Below the pieces are notes generated by a model. The model did no database searches and was not told the DNA's origin. It saw only the letters and a program-made list of their open reading frames with translations. A program made the translations under genes and the position numbers. DNA of 64,000 nt from Thiohalocapsa sp. (GTDB lineage Bacteria; Pseudomonadota; Gammaproteobacteria; Chromatiales; Chromatiaceae): the NCBI GenBank assembly GCA_021736785.1, contig JAIPFF010000014.1, positions 1 through 64,000 of the forward strand, written 5' to 3'. Shown piece after piece: positions 1-8,758 of this stretch. Each line of letters begins with the position of its first letter. Position 1 is the first letter of the stretch.

Positions 1-154
1 CGGCCGCGGCGGCCGGTGCCGCCGCGGCGGCCGCGGCCTCCGGTGCTGCTTCGGTCGCGGCGGCCGGTGCCGGGGTTTCGGCAAATGCGCTGCCCAATGC
101 CAGCGTCAGCGCGGCGGCGGAGGCAATCGTTAGGAAACTGTGTCTGTCGATCAT
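1..154 (-). CDS. N-terminal part of a secreted Ala-rich protein (runs off the window)
   Basis: Only the first ~51 codons lie in the window. The ATG at 154 has a strong AAAGGAG ribosome site 7 bases upstream. Residues 1-~25 form a signal peptide: MIDRHS, a hydrophobic Ala/Leu core, then a probable cleavage site near GSAFA-ET. The mature part seen so far is almost pure Ala/Pro with a few Glu and Thr, a low-complexity linker probably leading to a domain outside the window. The mature function cannot be assigned. Confident as a real exported protein because signal peptide and ribosome site agree. Confidence 0.7.
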   Translation of the reverse strand, partial: MIDRHSFLTIASAAALTLALGSAFAETPAPAAATEAAPEAAAAAAAPAAAA

Positions 155-350
155 CGGGTCGCTCCTTTGTCGGTTGTCTTGTGCCGGTCTATGCAAGCAG
201 AGGGCATGCCGGATTCGAAGGCTGGGTGTCTTTGCCGACCCTGCCGGCCGGCAAAAACAGCGGCGACGATAGCACGGTTGGGTGATCCGGAAAAATCGAC
301 GCGCGCGGCATGCGGACGATCCTTATGAGGCTGTAGCCGCACCGCCGACG

Positions 351-728
351 TCAGTCGCCGAGCAGTTCTTCGACGACGGCGAGGAGCTCTTCGCGCTTGA
401 CCGGCTTGGCCAGAAAGGTTTCCCCCGAGATCTCCGCGGCACCGGTGCCGGTCTCGCGCTTGGTGATGATCGCCGTGAGGAAGGCGTAGCGGATATGTTT
501 CAGCGTGGGGTCTTCCTTGAGCTGCTCGGCAACCTCGTCGCCGCCCATGTCGGGCATCATGACATCGAGAAAGATCAAGTCCGGCATGAATTCGCGCGCC
601 GCGCGCACGGCATTGGCGCCGCGGTTTTCTTCGCGGACTTCGTAGCGCCCGGTTTGCTCGAGGTTGAGCCGCATCATGCGCGTGAGCGCTTGCTCGTCAT
701 CGACCAGCAGGATCTTCTTTTGGCTCAT
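351..728 (-). CDS. single-domain response regulator (receiver)
   Basis: 125-residue CheY-like receiver starting MSQKKILLVDDEQ. The acidic pair DD follows the first beta strand, the phospho-acceptor Asp is in LIFLDVMMPD, and the conserved Lys is in FLAKPVKREE. There is no output domain, so it must act through a partner protein. The ATG at 728 has AAAGGAACG upstream, and the first 32 bases overlap the 3' end of the hybrid kinase gene, so the two are surely co-transcribed and probably translationally coupled. It is the likely phosphorylation target of that kinase. A longer reading from 863 would run through kinase sequence and is not credible. Confidence 0.9.
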   Translation of the reverse strand: MSQKKILLVDDEQALTRMMRLNLEQTGRYEVREENRGANAVRAAREFMPDLIFLDVMMPDMGGDEVAEQLKEDPTLKHIRYAFLTAIITKRETGTGAAEISGETFLAKPVKREELLAVVEELLGD

Positions 729-2337
729 CTCGTTCCTTTGCGGAGTCCTGTGCGGGACGGAACAGCAATACGGCACGCGCGCCGCCGCCGGGGCGGTTTT
801 CGAGATCGATGCTGCCACCGTGTAGAGTAACGATGTTGCGGGTAACGGACAATCCCAGACCACTGCCTTCGCCTTGGCGCTTGGTGGTGAAGTAGGGATC
901 GAATAGGCGCTCGAGATCCTGCGGCTGGATGCCGGGCCCCGTGTCCTCGACGCGCACCCGAATCAGCCGATCGCCCGGCAAAAAGCCGACCTGCTTGGCG
1001 TGGGTGCCGAGGTCGTCCTGGGCGACGACGATGGTCTCCGTTGCGACCGTCAGCGTGCCGACCCGGTCCATGGCGTGCATGGCGTTCATGAACAGGTTGA
1101 GAAACACCTGCTGCATTTTGTCGGGATCGTACATCCGCGAGGGTACGGTCTCCGAGAGCGCCGTTTCGACAGCGATCTGCCGCTGGACGAGCTCATAGCG
1201 CACCAATTGCAGGCTGTCGGCGAGAATCCGGTTCATCGAGTACGGCTTCAGGTCGAGATCGCGCTCGCGCGAGAAGTCGACCAGGCCGCGCACGACGGTA
1301 TCCGCGCGCGAAATGGCATGCTGCATGTCGTTGACGACTTCGATGGAGGTGCCGTCGAGCTCGACCACCTGCGCCAGGTAATCGAGCCCGAGTTGAACGA
1401 TTGCCAGCGGATTCTTGACCTCGTGGGCAACGCCGGCGGCAAGTCGGCCCACCGATTCGAGCTTAGCCGCCTGAATCAGCTGCATTTGCGCCTCCTTCAG
1501 CTCGCGGTGCGATTGCCGAAGCTCGTCGCTGGTGCGGTCCAGCTTGGCCTCGACTCGGCGGCGATCGCTGAGGTCGCGCAGCACGACGACGGCGCCTTCG
1601 AGTCGGTCGCTCGCACACACCGGCGCAACGCGCAAGTCCGCCGGCAGATGCTCGCGACCGGCGCGGGGCAGCGATAGCCCGTCGACGACGATCTCGCGCC
1701 GCTCGGCCAGCGCTCGGGTGATGGCGCGCTTGAGCTGCTCGGGCTCCCAGTCCTCGAGACGGCGTCCGAGCAAGTGTTGCGCGTCGGCGCCGAGGATGCG
1801 CTCGGCGGCGGGATTGACAAAGCGTACGCGGGCATCGGCGTCGACGCCGACAACGCCCTCGGCCATCGAGTTCAAGATGCGGTCGCGTACCAGCTCGAGC
1901 TGGCGATTGCGGTTGGCGAGCTCGCGCTCGAGCAGCAAAATCTTACAGTGCGTGTCGACCCGCGCCGCCACTTCGTCCGGGTTGAAGGGCTTGCTGACAT
2001 AGTCGACCGCGCCCAGCTCGAGGCCGCGGATCTTGTCTGCGGCGTCGTCCAGGGCGGACAGGAAGATCACGGCTGAGTCCTTCGTCTCCGGATCGGCTTT
2101 CAGTCGCCGGCAGACCTCGAAGCCGTCCATGTCCGGCATCATGATGTCGAGCAGAATCAGGTCCGGGCTGGCTCGTTTCGCGACTTCAAGCGCTTGGGCG
2201 CCGCTGTTGGCAATCAGCAGCCGGTAGTCGCGACCCTTCAGGCTTTCGTAGAGGATGCGCAGATTCGCCGGGATGTCGTCCACCATCAGGATCGACGGCG
2301 TCCGCTCGCCCTCGTGTTTGGCTGCATCCTCTGTCAT
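697..2337 (-). CDS. hybrid sensor histidine kinase (REC-PAS-HisKA-HATPase)
   Basis: 546-residue cytoplasmic kinase with no membrane segment. An N-terminal receiver (about residues 15-130) has phospho-Asp D64 in LLDIMMPDMDG and Lys in SKPFNPDE. A helical linker and PAS domain (about 150-260) follow. The dimerisation helix carries H305 in AGVAHEVKNP. The ATPase has the N box LFMNAMHAM, G1 VEDTGPGIQ and G2 GSGLGLSV. Having the receiver at the N terminus suggests it takes phosphate from another kinase or is tuned by its own phosphorylation. The ATG at 2337 is chosen because the receiver begins just after it; the longer upstream reading is Arg-rich and unlike coding sequence. The gene overlaps the downstream receiver gene by 32 bases. 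The signal is unknown. Confidence 0.92.
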   Translation of the reverse strand: MTEDAAKHEGERTPSILMVDDIPANLRILYESLKGRDYRLLIANSGAQALEVAKRASPDLILLDIMMPDMDGFEVCRRLKADPETKDSAVIFLSALDDAADKIRGLELGAVDYVSKPFNPDEVAARVDTHCKILLLERELANRNRQLELVRDRILNSMAEGVVGVDADARVRFVNPAAERILGADAQHLLGRRLEDWEPEQLKRAITRALAERREIVVDGLSLPRAGREHLPADLRVAPVCASDRLEGAVVVLRDLSDRRRVEAKLDRTSDELRQSHRELKEAQMQLIQAAKLESVGRLAAGVAHEVKNPLAIVQLGLDYLAQVVELDGTSIEVVNDMQHAISRADTVVRGLVDFSRERDLDLKPYSMNRILADSLQLVRYELVQRQIAVETALSETVPSRMYDPDKMQQVFLNLFMNAMHAMDRVGTLTVATETIVVAQDDLGTHAKQVGFLPGDRLIRVRVEDTGPGIQPQDLERLFDPYFTTKRQGEGSGLGLSVTRNIVTLHGGSIDLENRPGGGARAVLLFRPAQDSAKERDEPKEDPAGR

Positions 2338-2669
2338 CGCCTGCTGCTTGGTCCTCGGTCCATGCCCGTCCCTAACGGCCGTGCCTGCTGCGACGCGACG
2401 CCGGGCTTTGCGCATTTGCCGGCGCACAGGCAAGTGACGTCCTTGGCGACGCCGCGAGGGCGCGACAGCCTGCAACCGCAGTCTGCGGCATTGTGCAGAC
2501 TTCCTCGCCGCGTCGCGGCGCAAGCCGGATTCTCTCCGTTTGCGGTGGTTTTCGCCAGTGCGGCCGCAGCAGCGATCCGCCGCGAGCGCGGGTGCCGGCG
2601 CTTTGCCGCGCCGGCTTGATACACTTGGGCCGTTGGCAAGGCCGTTATCCCCGAGGGATGGAGTGACAA
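2338..2669. other. 332-base divergent intergenic region
   Basis: No convincing gene is visible. The stretch separates the minus-strand kinase from the plus-strand phosphohexomutase and must hold both promoters. A short GC palindrome (CCGCGTCGCGG) lies near 2510. I see no clear -10/-35 pair. Confidence 0.4.
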
Positions 2670-4154
2670 ATGCGCATCAGTGACCTGATGTCCCGGAGTG
2701 GAGTGAAATTCGGAACCAGCGGCGCGCGCGGGCGAGTGGTCGATATGACCGACCGCGTCTGCTATGCGTATGCCCGCGGCTTCGTCGATTATCTCATCGC
2801 CGGCGGCGCCGTTCAGTCGGGCGCCGCCGTAGGAATCGCCGGCGATTTTCGCCCGAGCAGCGCGCGCATCATCGCGGCCTGCGCCCGAGCGGTGACCGCG
2901 GCCGGTTGCGTGCCGCGTTACTTCGGCCGTATTCCGACGCCTGCGCTGGCGGCCTACGGGATCGAGTCCGCGATGCCGACCATGATGGTGACCGGCAGCC
3001 ATATCCCGGATGACCGCAACGGGATCAAGTTCAACTTGCCGAGCGGAGAAATCCTGAAGGAGGACGAGGCGGGTATCCGCGCCCGCGACGTCGATCTGCC
3101 GGATGAATGGTTCGATGCCCACGGCGCCTTCGCCGACGGTGTCCCCGACCTACCGCCGGAGGAGCGCGCCGCCTATGACGCCTATGTCGCACGCTTCCTT
3201 GATTTCTTCCCGAGCGACTGCCTCGCCGGCCTGCGCATCGGGCTTTACGAGCACTCCAGCGTCATGCGCGAAGCGGCCTACGCCGTCCTGACCGGGCTCG
3301 GCGCCGATGTCGAGCGGCTCGGCTTCTCCGAGACCTTCATTCCCGTCGACACCGAAGCCATCCGCCCGGAAGACGATGCCCTCGCCCGAGATTGGTGTGC
3401 GGACGGGCGTTTCGACGCGCTGGTCTCCGCCGACGGCGACGGGGACAGACCCTTGGTCGCCGATGAGCACGGCCGCTGGCTGCGCGGCGACATCGCCGGA
3501 ATTCTCTGCGCCCGCGCCCTCGGCGCGGCGGCCGTGGTCACGCCCGTGAGCTCCAACACCGCGCTGGAGCGCAGCGGATGGTTCCCGCGGGTGGTACGCA
3601 CCCGCATCGGCTCGCCCTATGTCGTCGCCGCGATGCAGGCGCTCAGTGCCCGCGGTGTTTCCCCCGTGGTCGGGTACGAGGCCAACGGCGGCTTTCTGAC
3701 TGACTCCGAGATCCTGCGCGACGGTAAACGGTTGGCGCCGCTGCCGACGCGCGATGCGGTCATCGTCGCGGTGGCCGTGCTCGCTGCCGCCAAGACGGCC
3801 GGCAAACCCGTCTCGGCCTTGGCCGACGATCTGCCGATGCGCTTCACTTACAGCGATCGCATCAAGGATTTTCCGGTCGAGGTCAGCGGCGAGCGCCTGC
3901 GCCGCTTCGCGACCGGCGACGAGGCCGCGGACCGGCGCGCCCTGGAAGTGGTGTTCGCGGACCATTTCGGTCCCATCGAGAGCGTCGATCACACCGACGG
4001 CGTGCGCATGGGCTTCGCGAACGGCGAGATCGCCCATCTGCGCCCTTCCGGTAACGCGCCGGAGCTGCGCGCCTATACCGAGGCCGCAACCGCCGAGCGA
4101 GCCCGAGAGATGAACGCGCTCTGCATGGAAATCCTGCGCGGTTGGCGGCAATGA
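2670..4154 (+). CDS. phosphomannomutase/phosphoglucomutase family enzyme
   Basis: 494-residue alpha-D-phosphohexomutase, which moves phosphate between C1 and C6 of a hexose to supply sugar nucleotides for envelope polysaccharide. All four signature elements are visible: N-terminal GTSGARG; catalytic phosphoserine S110 in MVTGSHIPDDRNG; the Mg-binding loop DGDGDR at 255-260; the sugar-specificity loop GYEANGGF; and the C-terminal phosphate-binding RPSGNAPELRAY. The start at 2670 follows AGGGATGGAG. It stands alone between divergent kinase and receiver genes. The family does not allow a firm choice between mannose and glucose from sequence alone, so no symbol is given. Confidence 0.9.
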   Translation: MRISDLMSRSGVKFGTSGARGRVVDMTDRVCYAYARGFVDYLIAGGAVQSGAAVGIAGDFRPSSARIIAACARAVTAAGCVPRYFGRIPTPALAAYGIESAMPTMMVTGSHIPDDRNGIKFNLPSGEILKEDEAGIRARDVDLPDEWFDAHGAFADGVPDLPPEERAAYDAYVARFLDFFPSDCLAGLRIGLYEHSSVMREAAYAVLTGLGADVERLGFSETFIPVDTEAIRPEDDALARDWCADGRFDALVSADGDGDRPLVADEHGRWLRGDIAGILCARALGAAAVVTPVSSNTALERSGWFPRVVRTRIGSPYVVAAMQALSARGVSPVVGYEANGGFLTDSEILRDGKRLAPLPTRDAVIVAVAVLAAAKTAGKPVSALADDLPMRFTYSDRIKDFPVEVSGERLRRFATGDEAADRRALEVVFADHFGPIESVDHTDGVRMGFANGEIAHLRPSGNAPELRAYTEAATAERAREMNALCMEILRGWRQ

Positions 4155-4441
4155 CGCGGGGCGGGCAAAGCCGGGTAGGGCTCCGGGCGCTGAGCCGGCG
4201 AGCGATCGAGTACAACTTTCGCTGACGGTTGGTGGCGCCCTGTTTATGGGGAATTCCCTGATTTCGGGCCGGCCGGCCCGATCGGGATATTTCCTTATTC
4301 GCAACGCGATCGTACCTTTGTGCTTTGCCGAGTCGAGCGTCGCGGCGTCATGCCGTTGCCGCGACCATGTCGCTGCCGTCGCAGACTGCCGCACCGACGC
4401 CGATACCCGCGGCGCGGACGTTCGAAATCGGAGCCGCGTGC

Positions 4442-4843
4442 ATGCACAAACGAATCCTGGTGATCGACGACGACTCGTCGGTGCGCGACGCCTTCGCCCG
4501 TGCGCTGAGTAACGGGCCTTACGAAGTGGCTCAAACGGCGAGCGGCACGAATGGCGCAGACGCCGCTTTGAGCAGCGACTTCGATCTCGTCTTCCTTGAT
4601 CTCGACCCGGCCGATATGGACGGTGTGGATGTCCTGCGGCGTATCCGCGGCGCCAAACCGGACCTGCCCGTCTATATCGTCACCGAATTCCACCGCAAAC
4701 AGTTCGACCGTCTGGTCGGCGCGCGCGCCGAAGGCCTGCTTTTCGAGCTGATACGAAAGCCCTTGAGGGAAGCACAAATTGCCGTCGTGGCCGCCGGTGC
4801 ACTGTCTCGCACGGACCACGAGTATCGGGACGCCCGCATGTAA
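4442..4843 (+). CDS. response regulator receiver protein
   Basis: 133-residue receiver-like protein starting MHKRILVIDDDSSVRD, with GGAG 10 bases before the ATG. The acidic cluster DDD and phospho-Asp (FLDLDPADMDG) are present. The usual MMPD after the phospho-Asp is replaced by LDPAD, and the conserved Thr/Lys positions (YIVTEF, IRKPLRE) remain. There is no output domain. It sits alone, convergent with ttcA, so its kinase is unknown. A longer start at 4325 would add a low-quality N terminus and is disfavoured. Confidence 0.8.
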   Translation: MHKRILVIDDDSSVRDAFARALSNGPYEVAQTASGTNGADAALSSDFDLVFLDLDPADMDGVDVLRRIRGAKPDLPVYIVTEFHRKQFDRLVGARAEGLLFELIRKPLREAQIAVVAAGALSRTDHEYRDARM

Positions 4844-4953
4844 GCGGGTCTCGGTGCGGGACGCTGCCGCGTGCCGCATTGCGGTAAAGTCGGTTGAAGC
4901 GCGATGCGCCCGCCCCCCCCAAGGCCCCCGCCCACGGCGCATGCGTCATCGGT

Positions 4954-5694
4954 TCAGGGCTCGGGACCTTCGCGCAGCAGCGGACGCATCGCGTGGAGCA
5001 TGTTCGCGAACAGGTGCGGGTTGTCGGCTTCCTCGCTCGCCAGCAAGGTTTTCATATGCTCACGGCGTGTCGGCATCGAGAAGCACGCGGGGCAGCTATC
5101 GGCAATGACCGGCAGGGCTGCGGAGGCCGCATAGGCAGCCGTCTGCCGCTCGCGGCAGTAGGCCAGCGGGCGGATGATACGGATGTCTCCCGCATCGTTC
5201 AGGTAGTGTGCCTTCATCGTGCGCAACTGGCCGCCGTGGAAGATCGACATCATCAGGCTTTCGGCCAGATCGTCCAGGTGTTGGGCCAATGCCAGCACGT
5301 TGTAGTCGTTCTCGCGGCAGAGCCGGTACATGATTCCCCGTTTCATGCGCGAGCAATAGGCGCAGAACGAGTCCCCATCCATGCCGGTCTTGGCCTGTTC
5401 CATGATCGGCTGCTGCTCGTAGTGCCAAGCGACGCCGAGGTCTCGGTACCAGCTCTTCAAGGGGGAGGGGTCGAAGCCCGGCACCTGCGGGTCGACGGTC
5501 AGCGCGGCGAGCTCGAAACGCACCGGCGCGTAGGTCTGCAGATGGCGAAGAATCTGCAACAGCGATAGCGAATCCTTGCCGCCGGAAACACCGAGCAGAA
5601 TGCGGTCGCCGTTCCTGATCATGTCGAAGTCGGCGATGGCTCGGCCGACTTGGCGCAGCAGCGATTTGGGCGGTTTGGGCGGGTTCGGGCTCAT
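4954..5694 (-). CDS. ttcA: tRNA 2-thiocytidine biosynthesis protein TtcA
   Basis: 246-residue PP-loop ATPase that thiolates cytidine 32 of certain tRNAs, using a [4Fe-4S] cluster and cysteine-desulfurase sulfur. The PP-loop is GVSGGKDSLSLL near residue 40. The cluster cysteines appear in FCAYCSRMKRG, and a third Cys in the C-terminal part (DSCPACF). The ATG at 5694 removes an unsupported N-terminal extension. At 246 residues it is shorter than the roughly 310-residue E. coli protein, lacking mostly a C-terminal tail. It is the only gene of its pathway here. Confidence 0.93.
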   Translation of the reverse strand: MSPNPPKPPKSLLRQVGRAIADFDMIRNGDRILLGVSGGKDSLSLLQILRHLQTYAPVRFELAALTVDPQVPGFDPSPLKSWYRDLGVAWHYEQQPIMEQAKTGMDGDSFCAYCSRMKRGIMYRLCRENDYNVLALAQHLDDLAESLMMSIFHGGQLRTMKAHYLNDAGDIRIIRPLAYCRERQTAAYAASAALPVIADSCPACFSMPTRREHMKTLLASEEADNPHLFANMLHAMRPLLREGPEP

Positions 5695-6014
5695 CGGTCG
5701 TTGATTGTAGCGGAAAGTCTCCGCCGACCCGCAGCGCGGCAAAGGAAGTCTTCCCGAAGCGGAAGTCCGCCCAAAGGCGTGCACCCGAAAAGACGAAGGC
5801 CGGCGTGGTGCCGGCCTATCGATGCGCCCTGTCGGCGCAGACGCCCTTGGTGGGGGCGGGTTTGCTCACCGTCGGTGAGTCATTCGTTACTGTCTATCGT
5901 AGCCCAGTTTTCCGTTTTTGCAGCCGCGCGGGCACGGTTTTCGGCGTCGTCCGACGAGCGGTAGCTTTCGGTGATCCCCCGATTGACGTGTCCCTCTTGC
6001 TCACCTGGCTCCCG
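5695..6014 (-). other. 320-base gap with three hairpins; possible structured RNA
   Basis: No start-bearing gene is found on either strand. Three perfect inverted repeats follow each other: 5797-5817 (8-bp stem), 5823-5839 (TGCGCC/GGCGCA) and 5865-5879 (CTCACC/GGTGAG). On the minus strand the frame after the upstream phosphatase stop stays open for about 50 codons but has no start codon. The region lies between two minus-strand genes, so it is either the ttcA leader or a free-standing small RNA. No known RNA family was recognised. Confidence 0.3.
5797..5817 (-). terminator. probable rho-independent terminator
   Basis: A perfect 8-bp stem AGGCCGGC / GCCGGCCT closes a 5-base loop. On the minus strand it is followed by TTCGTCTTTT, an imperfect U-rich tail. 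It would end transcripts coming from the phosphatase side, upstream of ttcA. The tail is weak, so this is moderate evidence only. Confidence 0.4.
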
Positions 6015-6572
6015 CTATCCGCGCGGGGCCGCCGGAGCGGCTTCGGTCCTTGCGCGACGGCTTACCGGGACGAGATCGAAACGATGCACGGCAAGCGTCC
6101 ACTGGCGCTCGCTTGCGCTCAGTACCATGCAGCTGGGCCCGCCATAGGTGCGCGTGCGGCCGGCGGCGCCGGGATTCAGCACCCAGGGCTCGGCGTCGCG
6201 GTCGGCGACGAGCCGGTGGCTGTGGCCGTAGACGATCGCCTTGGCGCCGGCGTAGCGCTCGCGCAGCCGGCCGTGCCGTCCGTTTGCGGGCAGCCGATGT
6301 CCGTGCACCACGACCAGCTCGCCCCCCGGCAGCGCGACTCGGGCGAGCTCGGGCAGGCGTGCCAAGAGCCCGCGATCGTGCTCCGGCCACTTATGCGGTA
6401 TGTCGTTGTTGCCGATGACGGCATGCACGCGGCCGGAGCGCGGCTGCAACCGTGCGAGCACGTCGGCGCTGCCGATATCCCCGCCGTGCACGGCGATATC
6501 GCATCCGGCCACCAACCGCTCGATCCGGTGATCCAGAACCCCATGGGTGTCGGAGACAATGGCAATGCGCAT
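6015..6572 (-). CDS. YfcE/MJ0936-type metallophosphoesterase
   Basis: 185-residue calcineurin-like phosphoesterase. Metal ligands are visible in order: D and H in IVSDTHGVLDHR, D/G in HGGDIG, the GNND motif (VIGNNDIP), H in VVHGHRLP, and GHSH (VYGHSHRL) with a late NPGAAG motif typical of YfcE/YsnB-like enzymes, which hydrolyse phosphodiesters in vitro. Its biological substrate is not predictable. It lies 30 bases downstream of the oxidoreductase on the same strand and may share its transcript. Confidence 0.85.
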   Translation of the reverse strand: MRIAIVSDTHGVLDHRIERLVAGCDIAVHGGDIGSADVLARLQPRSGRVHAVIGNNDIPHKWPEHDRGLLARLPELARVALPGGELVVVHGHRLPANGRHGRLRERYAGAKAIVYGHSHRLVADRDAEPWVLNPGAAGRTRTYGGPSCMVLSASERQWTLAVHRFDLVPVSRRARTEAAPAAPRG

Positions 6573-6602
6573 CGGCGTGGCCCGTGGCTCGGCTCTCCGG
6601 CG

Positions 6603-7601
6603 TCAGCGCACGGTCAGTACCAGCTTGCCCTTCTGGCCACCGGCCTCGAGTCGGCGGTGGGCATCGGCGGCGCGCGCGAGCGGGAAGGTCTCCGCCACAT
6701 GGACTTCGAGCTTGCCCTGATCGAACAGGTCGCCGCAGCGCCGCAGGATCGAGCCCTGGTAGGCAAGGGCATCCGGCATGCCCAGCAGCTGCGGTGTCAG
6801 CATCAGCTCCAGACTAATGCGCAGATTGCGGTTGCGGGCCTCCTTCAAGCTCATCTCCGGGCCCGGATCGAGGATGGTCACCAAGTCGCCGTAGACGGCC
6901 ATGGCCGCAATGGTCTCGCGAAACACCTCCGGCCCGACGGTGTCGAAGCCGACATCGACGCCGCGTCCTTCGGTCCAGTCGGCAATGACCTCGGCGACGT
7001 TTTCTTCACGGTAGTTGATGGCGCATTCCGCCCCCAGGGCATGCACGTATTCGGCCTTTTCCGCGCCGCTGACCGTGGTCGCCACGCGGGCCCCGGCAAG
7101 CCGTGCAAGCTGAATGGCGACATGGCCGACACCACCTGCGCCGGCATGGATCAGGACCGTTTGGCCGGCCTGGAGTCGTGCGCGATCGTACAGTGCTTCC
7201 CAGGCGGTGATCAGCACCAGCGGCGCGGCGGCGGCGTGAACGAAGTCGAGGGATTCGGGTTTCGGCTGGGCGACCGCTTCGTCGACGACGATGTACTCGG
7301 CGTAGTTCCCGTGTGGGCCGCCGAGTCCGCCGTGGCAGAACCATACGGCGTCGCCGGCCTTGAACCTGCGCACCTCATCGCCGACGGCCTCTACCACTCC
7401 GGCGCCGTCGCAGCCGAGCACGGCGGTCAGTGTATCGGGCAGCAGCGGCCCTTTGGCGCGGATTTTGGTGTCCACCGGATTGACGCCGGCGGCCTCCAGG
7501 CGCACCAGGACGTCGGTCGGCCGCGTGACCTCGGGCCGCGGCAGATCGACCTCGGACAATACGTCGGGCGGACCCGGCTCGCGCATACGAATCGCCTTCA
7601 T
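6603..7601 (-). CDS. zinc-independent NADPH:quinone oxidoreductase (MDR family)
   Basis: 332-residue medium-chain dehydrogenase/reductase of the zeta-crystallin/Qor class. An N-terminal GroES-like fold carries AAGVNPVDTKIRAKGP. The Rossmann dinucleotide motif is HAGAGGVGHVAIQLA, and GFDTVGPEVF follows. Catalytic zinc ligands are absent, as expected for quinone reductases. The ATG at 7601 (MKAIRM) is supported by GGAGGAA nine bases upstream. It probably reduces quinones or enones with NADPH; the exact substrate is open. Confidence 0.88.
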   Translation of the reverse strand: MKAIRMREPGPPDVLSEVDLPRPEVTRPTDVLVRLEAAGVNPVDTKIRAKGPLLPDTLTAVLGCDGAGVVEAVGDEVRRFKAGDAVWFCHGGLGGPHGNYAEYIVVDEAVAQPKPESLDFVHAAAAPLVLITAWEALYDRARLQAGQTVLIHAGAGGVGHVAIQLARLAGARVATTVSGAEKAEYVHALGAECAINYREENVAEVIADWTEGRGVDVGFDTVGPEVFRETIAAMAVYGDLVTILDPGPEMSLKEARNRNLRISLELMLTPQLLGMPDALAYQGSILRRCGDLFDQGKLEVHVAETFPLARAADAHRRLEAGGQKGKLVLTVR

Positions 7602-7799
7602 CGGGTGCTTCCTCCATACTGTTGCTCTGGTAACGGCTTCGGCAACGGCCATCCGTCACGCGTCGTCGGCGGGCGTGAAGAGGGCGGTTGCGGTGTCTGC
7701 ACCGATCCGTCCCGGGGCGGGAGTGCCCGAGCCGCATTCTGTCATCGAACCGATGATTGTTTCACGATCATGCGCCCGTCGGCCACGGGGCTCAAGACA

Positions 7800-8453
7800 A
7801 TGCCGCCAAGCTCGGTGATTCACGACCCCATCGAAAATCTGCTCATCAACGGCCCGCTCGATGCGCCAAGCACGCTGATACTGGCCCATGGTGCCGGACA
7901 AGGACCGGAGTCGCCTTTTCTGCAGGCGATGGCCGTCCGCCTCGCGGGCCGCGGCCTGCGCGTCGTGCGCTTCGCGTTTCCTTACATGCTGCAGGCTCGA
8001 ACCGAGGGGCGCCGCCGTCCGCCCCAGCGCGAGCCGGCGCTGATCGAGGCTTGGCACCGTGTCATCACGCACGCCGTTGCGGCGTCGGGGCGGCTTTTGA
8101 TCGGCGGCAAGTCCATGGGCGGGCGGATCGCGAGCTTGATCGCCGACGAGACAGGGGCTGCCGGCCTGGTTTGTCTCGGCTACCCGTTCCATCCGCCGGG
8201 ACGGCCCGAGAGCCTGCGGATCGCGCACTTGGCGTCGCTGCGCACGCCGACGCTGATCTGCCAGGGCGCGCGGGATCCGTTCGGTAATCGTGCCGAGGTT
8301 GCCGGCTACTCCCTCGGTTGCGCGGTGCGGCTGCACTGGATCGACGACGGCGATCACGACTTCAGGCCCCGTAAGGTCTCCGGGCGCACCTGGGCCGACA
8401 ACCTGGAGGCGGCCGCGGACGCAGTTGCGGCATTTGCCGTCGAAGCGCAATGA
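7800..8453 (+). CDS. small alpha/beta-fold hydrolase
   Basis: 217-residue hydrolase of the KANL/dienelactone-hydrolase-like type. The oxyanion region is LAHGAGQGPES, the nucleophile elbow GGKSMGGR (Ser), the acid GARDPFGN (Asp), and the histidine DGDHDFRP. The compact size with no lid domain matches predicted cytoplasmic hydrolases of this class. An in-frame ATG at 7770 would add ten residues; neither start has a clear ribosome site. It is divergent from the oxidoreductase. Substrate unknown. Confidence 0.82.
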   Translation: MPPSSVIHDPIENLLINGPLDAPSTLILAHGAGQGPESPFLQAMAVRLAGRGLRVVRFAFPYMLQARTEGRRRPPQREPALIEAWHRVITHAVAASGRLLIGGKSMGGRIASLIADETGAAGLVCLGYPFHPPGRPESLRIAHLASLRTPTLICQGARDPFGNRAEVAGYSLGCAVRLHWIDDGDHDFRPRKVSGRTWADNLEAAADAVAAFAVEAQ

Positions 8454-8758
8454 TGAACAGGCAATGTGCTCGATCGTATACATTTAGTTGACGATGTCGC
8501 GCATCCGGTTCAAGATGCCGGCTCCGACGAGCCCCCCGCTCGGGCTAGAGGGAAATCGGGTGTGCGCGGCGAGGCCGCGGACGCCGACATCCACCTTGCC
8601 CAACGCGACCGCGCGGTCGGGGGCCCTCGGTCGGGAGCGCCCAGACCAGCCGATTCCGGGCAAGCGGCCCGCGGAGGTTGTCCAACGGGTTGGTTTCGGT
8701 ACCGGGCATGGCGCCCGGCGATGGCCGCCTATGCATCGACTGTCGAGGAGCCACAGCA
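8454..8758. other. 305-base gap before recQ
   Basis: No supportable gene. Short open frames here have no ribosome site and resemble no family I recognise. A TTGACG hexamer near 8488 is a possible -35 but has no good -10 partner. The promoter of recQ presumably lies here. Confidence 0.3.

Noticed and set aside
5805-8453. 882-codon open frame on the + strand
   Set aside because: Its first two thirds are antisense to the phosphatase and quinone reductase genes, whose motifs are clear. Only the last 217 codons (the hydrolase) are real.
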